A DNA stretch of 64,000 bases from Chondrosia reniformis (taxonomy: Eukaryota > Porifera > Demospongiae > Chondrillida > Chondrillidae). A program made the translations under genes and the position numbers. Below, one piece after another: positions 23,766 through 37,549 of this stretch (positions within the stretch are counted from its first letter, which is position 1; each line of letters opens with the position of its first letter). The notes beneath the pieces were generated by a model, which saw nothing but the letters and a program-made list of their open reading frames with translations, did no database searches and was not told the origin of the DNA. Location of the stretch: positions 7,317,673 to 7,381,672 of the forward strand of contig OX359197.1 in assembly GCA_947172415.1 (NCBI GenBank). The letters run 5' to 3'.

Positions 23766-24790
23766 AATTAAACCGGCCTAGTTGAAATATCGATCATAGA
23801 TATAAATATCGTACAGGCGATAAATATCAGACCTCTCACAATCGCTAGTTTTCTGTATCACGAAAAGTCGCTCTCCTCCCTCCACCAAGACACATACAGG
23901 CTTTTATCCATTTGCCACAGTTTTGAGATGTATTGGAAATACTGCGTATATGTGTAAAATTGCTTGGAACGATTCACTGGTCTGGAATTAAAGTGGAATA
24001 AATTGACGATTTCTCGAAAATAATTGGGATGAGAAAAGTCGTTCTCCTCGGCCCATCAAGACACTTACAGGATTTTTGTCGTTTTTCCCAGTTTTCAGGT
24101 GAACCACTAATACTGCCTATGTCTTTAAATTTGCTTGGAACGATTCACCGATCTGGAAATAACGAGAAATATATTAAAAAAGGTCCCAACCACAACCGTT
24201 TTCTTTGGACAAAACTTCATATAAATAGAAGCGAAAAACCTTATATAGTAGGCCTACCTGGACACATCTCTATGGTGGTTGCGGTTCCCATAGAGGTTGG
24301 TAGCGCTTAGACTCTGAAGCTGTCTCCTAATCGGTTGGTGCCATAGAGACGTGCTCACCAATAATCCGGATTTCGGGGGGGTTCCACGTAATGTGGGATT
24401 GGCATCTGATATCTTAGGATTCATATGAGTCGGCCATATCGAGAAGAACTGGTTCTTCTCACGCAAGTGACACCCAAAGCTCAACTCGGCAGAGCGTTAC
24501 CAACGATCCCGGCCTATGAGCGTCGTGGATGGTAGCGTTCGGTATGGTCCAACTTTTTTTCTTTGGAGTTTCGTTGGCTGTCGATTGACGAAATTTCACT
24601 TTATGGAGATTTATATATCATATATAGATAGTGCTACAAGAACAATCAAGTACTACACAGTGCATTTCCCAATGTATAAAAAATTAGAAAGTATTCTAGA
24701 TTTTCGGATGAAGTATCGAATTTTATCTTTATATACATATATGTACACCTTCTTACGGTCGGCCATATGCGGTATTACGCAATCTTCTCT
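23766..24790. repeat. Long repeat unit, partial and diverged copy 3
   Basis: It starts inside the unit at the segment matching copy 1 from about 4610, is more diverged at first, and then nearly identical through the conserved core (24160-24560). It interrupts the satellite, separating arrays 2 and 3. Confidence 0.88.
24461..24560 (+). ncRNA. Possible Pol III unit (tRNA-like), copy 3
   Basis: Third copy of the D-arm-like segment (about 24477-24496) with its T-run at 24554-24560. It is conserved although the surrounding unit has diverged more, which is the main reason to list it. Confidence 0.25.
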
Positions 24791-25900
24791 AAAAATATGT
24801 ACATTAACTATAGTTCTGTAACTCTATCAAAAGGAGAGATATGAAGCTAATACTATGTGTCAGCATTCACAGACACCTATACCGTATGTCCAAGGAATTT
24901 TTGAAATTTTATTGGAACTTAAAATTCGCCCTATCTCTCACCATACATTAACTTTCTATACCAGAAGTAAATGTACATTGAGTGCTGTAACTCTATCAAA
25001 TGGAGAGATATGAAGCTAAACATTTGTGTCAGCATTCACAGATATCTATACAACATGGCCAATGGGTTTTTGAAATTTTGATGAAACTTAAAATTTGCCC
25101 TATCTCTCACCATACATTAACTTTCTATACCAGAAGTAAATGTACATTGAGTGCTGTAACTCTATCAAATGGAGAGATATGAAGCTAAACATTTGTGTCA
25201 GCATTCACAGATATCTATACAACATGGCCAATGGGTTTTTGAAATTTTGATGAAACTTAAAATTTGCCCTATCTCTCACCATACATTAACTTTCTATACC
25301 AGAAGTTAATGTACATTGAGGGCTGTAACTCCATCTAATGGAGAGATATGAAGCTAAACATTTGAGTCAGCATTCACAGACATCTATACAACATGTCCAA
25401 AGGGTTTTTGAAATTTTGATGAAACTTAAAATTTGCCCTATCTCTCACCATACATTGACTTTCTATACCAGAAGTAAATGTACATTGAGTGCTGTAACTC
25501 TATCAAATGGAGAGATATGAAGCTAAACATTTGTGTCAGCATTCACAGATATCTATACAACATGGCCAATGGGTTTTTGAAATTTTGATGAAACTTAAAA
25601 TTTGCCCTATCTCTCACCATACAATAACTTTGTATACCAGAATTAAATGTACATTGAGGGCTGTAACTCTATCAAACAGAAAGATATGAAGCTAATACTA
25701 TGTGTCAGCATTCACAGACACCTATACCGTATGTCCAAGGAGTTTTTGAAATTTTATTGGAACTTAAAATTTGCCCTATCTCTCACCATACATTAACTTT
25801 GTATACTAGAATTAAATGTACATTGAGGGCTGTAACTCTATCAAACAGAAAGATATGAAGCTAATACTTGGTGTCAACATTTACAGACAACTATAAAAAG
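24791..25900. repeat. 169-bp satellite array 3 (about 6 units)
   Basis: Continues the same satellite. Its last units, with the variants 'aacagaaagatatga' and 'tactatgtgtcagc', match the end of array 1 (7850-8060) almost base for base, tying this edge to the duplicated segment. Confidence 0.92.
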
Positions 25901-26235
25901 TGGCAAATGGATTTTAGAAAATTTTAAGATTGTCAATATCCATTTGCCCTAGCTACATACGTACCTAGGTCTCAACATACATTATATCTTATTGTCATTT
26001 GCAAATCTTCAGATTGTCAAAAATCATAATTGCAATACAAAATAGTTTTAAGGAGAACTTAAAACTATTAATTGCATACATATTGATGTACATGGAGTTT
26101 CAAAACTCCATTCAACCAACAGCTGTGTATGCTCAAACAATCCTAGAATAGTCAAAATTCATAGTTACGTATATAGAGGCAGTTAGTAATATTCCTTTGA
26201 ATCCATACATAGTAAATTAGGAGCATCAGTTGTGA
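25901..26235. other. 3' flank of copy B multidomain gene
   Basis: Duplicate of 8061-8417, differing by a few substitutions and a 2-bp deletion. No gene is seen in it. Confidence 0.5.
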
Positions 26236-27061
26236 TCAGAACATTATTGTAGCCGGGGGTCCATATCTGGCTCCCACCAGTGTCCTCAGTTCAACTTGGT
26301 ATCTCTTCCCCTTTTTAGGACTAGTCACATGAAAGGCTCTCACTAGACGGTCAACTTTTATTTCCTTCACTACAGTAAAACTGTTATCTTCTTCATTGAC
26401 TTCAAATAATGTGATAAAGAAGCCTTTGACATCAGGGGATGGGACAGACCAAAATATTGTGAATCCATTGCCTACATTCACAGCTCTGGTTATTGTGACA
26501 GTCTCTTTTGCTGTACGAATATATAGAATAAGATATTAACTATTATGTACATACGTACGTAGATCATTAAAGAGCTATAATGCTTTCAGCTATATAATAC
26601 ATTATATGAGGTTTATATATAGCTAACAGAATATGCAAGAAACATGTACAGCCCTGGCTTTTGATCAAACTTCTACTGAAATATTATTCCTTGCATTGCT
26701 TTGTTTTCTGGCCGTATACCTATCCTGGGCTCCCTGAATATATATATCCCAGAGACAGTGCATGGAAATATAAAAGGAGGCCAATTGGTTTCAATGACTA
26801 AAAACGTACTTGAAACAAAAAAACTTAAAGATTTGCTTCACTTCCTGTATGTGAGATATGTAGATAATGTCCCCCACATTTTCAGCTCATTGCCATGGAA
26901 ATAGAGTATATTAGAATGTGATATGTATACTGGTGTACCATAATAAAATACCTTTAGCTTCTACTACTTGATCACACAGGTCCCCTTGGTAACCCTCTTG
27001 ACAACTGCATGTATCAGTAAGCACACATGCTCCATGTACACAGGGTGGATTACAGGTTGCT

Positions 27062-27378
27062 GCAAGGATATATGCGTAGATATATATAAATATGCTCCAT
27101 GTACACAGGGTGAATTACAGGTTACTACAAGGATATATGCGTAGATATATATAAATATGCTCCATGTACACAGGGTGGATTACAGGTTACTACAAGGATA
27201 TATGCGTAGATATATATAAATATGCTCCATGTACACAGGGTGGATTACAGGTTGCTACAAGGATATATGCGTAGATATATATAAATATGCTCCATGTACA
27301 CAGGGTGGATTACAGGTTACTACAAGGATATATGCGTAGATATATATAAATATGCTCCATGTACACAGGGTGGATCAC
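27062..27378. repeat. 65-bp minisatellite copying an exon edge (about 5 units)
   Basis: Units of 65 bp (starts at 27066, 27131, 27196 and so on) each contain, on the minus strand, a splice acceptor plus the first bases of the EGF exon (cctgtaatccaccctgtg). Copy A has only about 1.5 units at 9180-9290, so the array grew after the duplication. Confidence 0.93.
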
Positions 27379-30300
27379 AAGAATAAATAATGCCCAACCC
27401 ACTAACCTGGATGAGATGCATTTATTATTTCAACTAATGTTTCACTTCCATTCAGTGTACTCATTCCGACCACAACATCAGAAGTAGCGGCAATGTCATA
27501 CAGACAGAAAGGATCACCTTTGCACACTTCCTCTGCCATGGCCTTCTCCTCAGGAGTGGAGAAGGAAATCTCAAACTTGGGAGTAAAACTAGGATCAAAG
27601 TAGGTGGACCAGGAAGTTCCCTCCTCAATACTGTAATCAAAAATACTCTCAGATTCATTCCTGATTATCCCTATATATGATGAATTTTATGAAATAATAT
27701 TATCTTATTATTATCCTTTGAAAGATATATGTATATGTTTCTATATATATAGCTCACAAGTTATTCCAAAATCATTATATATTGTCTCCATTGATGAATT
27801 TAAGGAGATTGGATCATCACTATGTCTTGGCTTTAAGTCATCAGACTGATCATCGTTGAAGGAACCCATCAATCCCCCAGTTTTTCTTTTAAAGGTCCTT
27901 GGGAGACTGATAATGAGTGTGGATATGAAAGGTTGTCCATTGGAATCCTCATTCTTGGACACTTCAATATAAGCACCACTAGAGAATTGGGCGGAATATA
28001 TATTTGGCTCTTTCCATTGAATTGCAACATTGCCAAACACTTCAGACTCTGATCTGTAAATTTCTCCATTAACTACTGCAACAAGCTGGGACTCCAACAG
28101 TTGGATCTGGACAGCGACTGAGTCCTCTTCCTTAGCAACCACAGCCGTAAAGATGGTCGCCCCTGCTGGAGATCCATCTTTATCAAGAGCTTCCTCCATT
28201 CTTGCCTGCAGTGTGAAACTATTGTCTCTTGTCTCAACAATGATGTACTCTCCCTTCCCATTGAATGTGTACTTGTGTCCATCCAGCGTCACCAAGTGTG
28301 GGTCACCAAACACAATGGCTAGAACAAGAAATGGACTAATGGTCTATACTTACCAGTTGAATAATATGTAATCATATATGGATAAATACCTGGCGGCGGT
28401 GGATCAAAATCTGATCCGTCATCTGATGGCCGCCTTTCATAGTACTTTTCACAATTATCAAACTGCCTATCCTTACAGCAGTATATGTATGGTATTACAT
28501 CCCGCCTAAGCCTGTCAAACTCTCTCTCCTGCTCGATATGCAAGTGACCTCCACTTGGGGGACCAATCTTTAGATTTCCACTTGGGTCATAGCAACAGTG
28601 AGCTAGGCCATTTGCTCCACTACAAAGTGTTGCCAACAAAGAATTGGTATATACAGTACCCAAAGTATGTATAGTACATACGTATATACAGTGAAAACTG
28701 TCCAATGTGGTAGGCTTGGGGCTAGTTATTAGGTTGCTGTATTATTCAATACAAGAATAATGTATGCAATGTATTATACGTATGTATGATTCTTGCCTGG
28801 ACTTTAAGTGCTAACTGACCTATTCAAGTGATTGATCACTAACACAGTTTTACTGCAATACCAGTTTATGCTTAACTCACTAGCAAGTCAGATTGTTTGA
28901 ATGGAAAAAGTTCCAATATTGCCTGAAATATGCTCTTGGTGATTCCGTTGCTCTTAAAATTCGCGATCGTCTCAGTCTAGTGTTTGGTAAACGAGCTTGA
29001 TTTTCAGTAGGAGCACATGGAGGGAGGGAATTAAATACTTCATTAATCTCATCTTCGTCTTGTGAAGAGTACCAATTTTGACACTCCTGTTGAAATGATT
29101 CGCCACTCTTAGGATTCTTCAAGTAAAACAGTGAACTTCTCTGTTTAGCAACTCCAAATCTTGGAACTGCTGCAGACACCTCAAAAATGATTGGAATTAC
29201 ACTCTCCGATTGAGGAAATGGACTTGACTTGGTTGGCTTCTCCTGTGTTGGGAAGTTCTTTTTTCACTGTAAACTGCCTGACTTGTTCAGGTATAACAGA
29301 GAAATCATACCACGCCATAGTAATGGCTACAGTATAGTCTTCTGGATTTCTATTTGGGATTAAATCTTTTGTCCATTTGATGTCAACTATATCTTTGTTT
29401 GAGATGAGTAATCCGTCATCTTTTGTGAGAACATCAATTGCAACAGTATCATCTAGATCTCCTGTATATTATGTATAGAATTATGTACAGATATAAAAAG
29501 TATTTTGTGTGTATATATAATAATATAGTCAACATCCATTTAAATTATAAATTTGTCCAGAATGTAATTGTGAATAAAATCATTATAAATTTTACTTATT
29601 TGCTGATATCTTTTCTTTTATTTATAAAAGTTAAATGAAAATGTTTTTATTTATATACGTACAATAATAGTTACTTACTATAAATGAAGCTTTGAAAAAC
29701 CTTGTTTCTGAATATTTCTCCACTTCCATTTGATAATTTGAATGTAAATTGCACATGACCAGGCTTTACTGAAGGAGGAGAGATGCAGTAAGCCTCTTTA
29801 TCACTTATGTACTCTCCAGGTACTTCTAGCTGATCAAAGATACAACTGATGTCATAGTCCTCTCTTATGCGAGACGATTTCAATGTAATCACTACTGGAG
29901 TTCCACCTAGTATGTTGCCTGATCGTGGATGGATGGCTACAAAATCTGTAGTGCCAATTTAATACACACATAATACGTATATGACAATATAAAGTTACAC
30001 ACAGTGCAAGTTATAAATGCTCTGACTCTTTATAGGATATCTGCATACAAATTTAAGCCACCAAACCAAAAAGTATATATATATATAAGTATATCATAAG
30101 ATGTACTCTAAAGCTGATCTTAAAGGATTGATATCATTTGACTATGGATTTTATGATGGGGGAAATCTAGAGTCAAATAGTGATGATGTCACATGTGCAA
30201 ATTACTATAGAAACAGTCTACCACTATAACCACAATCACAGTACAAGTTACAAAATACACCAACTCCTAGGATAATTATAATATTAACTAAAGTTTATCC

Positions 30301-30640
30301 TTAAACAGTTTAGTTGCTGTAATGCATAGTTCACACACCCTTAATGTTATCACTTGCAACTTACAGATCATCAGCTAGACCTGTAGCCTACCAATTGACC
30401 CTTTTACACCTAGTAGACTGTATCACATGCATGAATTTGGAAACAGACCCACTATTAGCTGACCATGTGACAACCACTATTTTACATTTTGTACCATTTT
30501 TGACCATTTTGTAACTTGCACAAAAGGGCATTCTGTGATTATTAGTTAAAGATTTCAGTCTTTCATGCACTTGTGTGCAAGTTACAAAACCGTATAACAG
30601 GAAAAGACTGCTTGACTTGTAAAAGCAAACAGTGAGAGAC

Positions 30641-30957
30641 AGAACTAGACTAGACATGCTACTATGAGCACAGAACTAGACTAGACATGCTACTATGAGC
30701 ACAGAACTAGACTATAGACATACTACTATGAGCACAGAACTAGACTAGACATACTACTATGAGCACAGAACTAGACTAGACATACTACTATGAGCACAGA
30801 ACTAGACTAGACATGCTACTATGAGCACAGAACTAGACTAGACATGCTACTATGAGCACAGTACTAGACTAGATATGCTACTATGAGCACAGAACTAGAC
30901 TAGACATGCTACTATGAGCACAGAACTAGACTAGACATACTACTATGAGCACAGAAC
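30641..30957. repeat. 31-bp minisatellite in intron 5 of copy B (about 10 units)
   Basis: Orthologous to the array at 12532-12847, with the same 31-bp unit. Unit variants are distributed differently, with more 'catg' types, and one unit has a two-base insertion (ctatagacata). Confidence 0.94.
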
Positions 30958-31861
30958 TTTTAAATGTTAGCAATTCAATACGATTTACAATGTAAATCAA
31001 ATCAATTAACTTACCATCATCACATGGACCCAATCTTGAAGTTGCAACTGTTATTCCATCAGAATTGTTACAGGTACATGTCCAAGTTCCAAGTATTCTT
31101 GGTGGAGCAGGATCTTCAGGATTTTCTAGTAGCCCAGACATAGATATCAGACTAGGAGAAGCCACTTGGAAACCATCTATGTCTGCAAGTTGATCGGGAT
31201 TCAATCCTTCAGGACTTGTAATGACACAGTCTACTGGTACTCTGGTGGTCGACGGTTGACAGTCAAGTGTAGCAACCGTAGCATTATCACCAAACTCTAC
31301 GCAAACATCACAGCCAAAGGGAATGCTAAGAATAGGCAAAAAATCAATCTGGTTGTCTGGTTCTGGGCAGGTCAGTACAGGGGGATCTGGAGGAGGAAAA
31401 TATGCCAATTTAAAAAGATTTGTCACAACATTAAATGCCAACTTATGTACCTCTAGCTTTGACAATTGTAGTACCTCTTTCACATCTAACTGGGTCTGGG
31501 TTACTGCAGACCTCACACGAGTATGCTGCTTCAGTACCATCCTCAGAACCAGAGGCAATGCTGAGTCTATCAATAAACAGTTGCTGCCTGTTTCCACTGA
31601 GAGTAATGTCTTTTATAGTAGAATTATCAAAAACTTCACTCATTTCTCTGAACCATCTAAAAGAGGATTCATTGATGTTGCTTCCAAATCGAGATTCAGC
31701 ATAAGGCTGACAGTCAAGAGTAACCATCACATTGATAGGAAATAATGAAGTTCCTTCTAGGCCAACTCTGACATAGCGAGGAATTCCAGGAAAAGGTTCA
31801 ACTATACAATTTGAGATACAAGATATTAATGTTTAACAAATGATTGTCTCTTACTTTACAA

Positions 31862-32017
31862 GAGAATAATAAAACTTTTCTACAAAAATAGTAGAAGATG
31901 TAGGGATGGCACAAAAAGCACAGAAACAAGAAAGGGATGTTACACAGTGAAGAGTTATTTATGCATGAATCATACAACACCCTTGCTTGTAGGATTCATG
32001 CATAGCTAATGCATTTA
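31862..32017. mobile_element. Fragment of the foldback element replacing exons 2-3 of copy B
   Basis: This stretch matches the left arm and loop of the palindrome at 18820-19062 (cagaaacaagaaagggatgt, ttacacagtgaag, the caagggtgttg loop read in the other direction) but lacks the right arm. In copy A the same interval is 13751-14391 and carries two coding exons. Insertion with deletion is the simplest reading. Confidence 0.75.
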
Positions 32018-32154
32018 AAGGTCAGCCACTAACACAAAATGATATACTATTACATTGAACACAAAACACGTTCCAGTATAGTGACTAATTAATATCTAAT
32101 GCTTACAATAATTAGCAGAGACACAGAAGTCTTTACACCTACACTGGCAATCAT

Positions 32155-33495
32155 TTTCCAATTGTCTGATATATGAAGTGGTACCAGACCCAATGCTTTT
32201 ATACCTGTCAAGATCTATAGGGAAAGGGATATTTTATGTTATCTGCATATTCCAAGAATAAAGGATACAAAGGCTGCAGCTGTTGGTAGGGGTGGCTAAT
32301 GAAGTTTGGCTTGAAACCACATCAAATCTATACTGAAGCCTATTTGATCAGCCAGGTGTCCTATAGGAAAAGGTCAATTTCAGGTATATGCATAAACTAT
32401 GAAACAGCTGGGGTATCAAACACATATATATGAAATTGACCTTTTCCTATAGGACACCTGGCTGATCAAAAGGCCTGAGGCAGCTGCAGTTCGTTATGTA
32501 TAAGTGCTGTGTGTGCTAAAGAACCATAGACCCTGAACCTGAATCTGTTTTGTCTTATTAGGATTCATCAACTATACTTCTGATTATATATTGCATCATA
32601 GCCTTTGTGCACTGGACCATAGCCCTTAGAAGTATACCACATACACTGATGAGCCCTAATAAGGGAAAACAGCTGTCAGCATGTGGTTCTTTTGATAATT
32701 GTTGTCATCTTAGATGTCTGTTGCAATTTAATAGGACTTTGGTCTCCCAACCAAGATGGGACTTTTGGTCACTTGCAATTGATTGGTCAGGTGTATTATC
32801 TCCCAGCGATTATTTCTATATATTACAGAATTCATGAATATTGATGTGATTGCTTTCAAAATCAAGACCTAACTTATAAGATTGACAGTCAAGAATGACC
32901 GTCATTTTGACAAAGTGCCCTCCAGAGCAGCTTATACATTAGTCAGGGACCCCCTCAAGGGGAAGGGGATCAGGTTCAGTCACACTAATACACTGACTTG
33001 GGCACACTGCGACTATAGTAGCAGGCCAATTGGATTGCAGAACAGTTCATTGATGCCTACAATTATGGTGTGTCAACTGAGTCTGTAGTTAGCAGCTATT
33101 CCAACCTGACCCCTCCCCCTTGGGGGGAGGTCCGCTAAGGTAACTAAGAAGTCTGAACTAATGTTCTACGGTTACGTTTTTTGTGATGAAGTATAGTAGT
33201 TATATGTCATCAATTTTAAATTTAGATATTAGCTGTTAGCACTTTTTGTCTATTTCTTGAATTTCACATCGTTACGTCTTTGTGATATATATATATTTAT
33301 ACGTATACACGTATTTCAAGTTTTACATTCCTATTCATTTACATACTAGATATATTATATGATGGTGATGCCTGTTAAAATTGCTGTAATTGTTTATGAT
33401 GATCATTAGGTAATGCATTGTTTCAATTCGGAAGCTGTATACCTAATAGAAATTGAGGCTATAGCTCACCTCGATTTTATCCTCAAAGTCGAGAA
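32155..33495. promoter_or_regulatory. Shared head-to-head intergenic region, copy B
   Basis: Counterpart of 14552-15908. It serves as upstream region of the intact Src kinase at 33496. It carries the fuller version of the palindromic element at 32344-32469. No core promoter element was identified. Confidence 0.45.
32344..32469. repeat. Palindromic (foldback) element, copy B
   Basis: Arms of about 38 bp (ttgatcagccaggtgtccta and following) pair with 32430-32469. It is the better-preserved partner of 14748-14851. Confidence 0.85.
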
Positions 33496-36269
<2,774 letters not shown>

Positions 36270-37128
36270 TATAGCACTAGTCAATAAATTAGTCATTAAT
36301 TTGTGTGAAGTGTCTATATATGTATTTAAATGCATGGTTCAGAATCTGTTTTGTAAACTATTTTTTTGGAAACCTATTGTTTTATACGTACATTTTTTTT
36401 TCATTATTATACCACAGCAGGTCAGTTGCAAATTCTTCAATAACATTAACCTTTAATTAATCATCCCTTAAACAAAGAGTCATTACCTTGATGACTGTCA
36501 ACATTGATATATATACGTATATATACGTAGTAAGGATTTCTTCCAGCTCAAATTTATCTTTGAAAAGTGATCATCTTTTAATCTTTCAGTTAATTAAGAC
36601 TTCGGTCCTTGTGTGCCATGTGTGGTAACAACTAAATAATACGTACATGATTACTTACAAGGCAGTTATTGTTTACTTCTTTTAATTTGCAAATAAATGT
36701 AATAATTACTATATAAACAGCTTTCATAACAAAAGTTGACAAGTATAGTTAATACAGATGACAAATAATACAAAGAAATTGTTGTTATATACTATTACTA
36801 CAACAATATTATAATATAAAGGTGTACTTCACAATTGCAGGATTAGATTTGCAGATTAATCACACCAGACAATGTAACTCTGGGAAACCTGAATAAAAAT
36901 GAATGTAAAATTAAAAGTTGTTTTATTAATAAACTCTGTTGATGCATGGAAAGGCATTACAAAAAAAATGGTAGGACAGCGGTACAAGTAATATAGGCAA
37001 GAAATACATTACAAGTAATTACACAAGGAAGGCTATTAAACTATAGTCATTAGATGATGTCTAATTGAAGCACTTAGTGATGGTAATGTAAAGGATTACA
37101 ACACCTGAGGTAAGACTCACCTGAAATT
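36270..37128. other. Intergenic between convergent Src kinases B and C
   Basis: AT-rich 3' flanks of two kinase genes that point at each other. No exon, RNA gene or repeat family was recognised. Confidence 0.5.
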
Positions 37129-37491
37129 CTATTTAGGAATTTCATCAGGGTTTCGATAACCACTATCTGTTTCTGTGAAAAACTCCTCCAACCTCCAGTG
37201 AAGTGTCTCAAAGGTTGGTCTGGACTCCGGATCCTCTCTCCAGCATTCTGTCATAATTTCATACAACTGGTCCGGACAACCCATTGGACAGGGCATACGG
37301 TAGCCTTGTTGGATGGCCTCCAGCACCTGGGCATTGCTCATTCCTGGATATGGGAAGCGACCGTAAGTGACTATCTCATAGAGAAGGATCCCAAAGGACC
37401 AGACGTCTGACTTGATGGTAAACCTGTTGTAGAGAGCAGCCTCGGGTGCGGTCCACTTGATAGGGAACTGGAGGAGAGAGAGAGAGAGAGG

Positions 37492-37549
<58 letters not shown>

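Larger units (their letters stand above)
26236..32154 (-). pseudogene. Copy B of the secreted LDLa-Ig-AMOP-VWD gene, broken
   Basis: Ten of the twelve copy A exons are present: 32154-32107 (signal peptide), 31801-31451 and 31386-31015 (Ig-like), 29945-29679 (IPT), 29461-28881 (AMOP start), 28619-28390, 28318-27758 (VWD), 27670-27407, 27059-26952 (EGF) and 26510-26236. Two lesions break it. Exons 2 and 3 (end of the signal peptide and the LDLa module) are gone, replaced by a foldback-element fragment at about 31862-32017; joining exon 1 to exon 4 shifts the frame. A 23-bp deletion in exon 7 (near 29236) shifts the frame again and gives a stop about 20 codons later, before the AMOP domain. Splice sites and the VWD reading frame are otherwise intact, so the damage is recent. 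A shortened product from an internal start cannot be excluded. Confidence 0.87.

Noticed and set aside
5641-25900. CRISPR-like array of regular repeats
   Set aside because: The units are contiguous 169-bp satellite monomers without unique spacers, in a eukaryotic genome.
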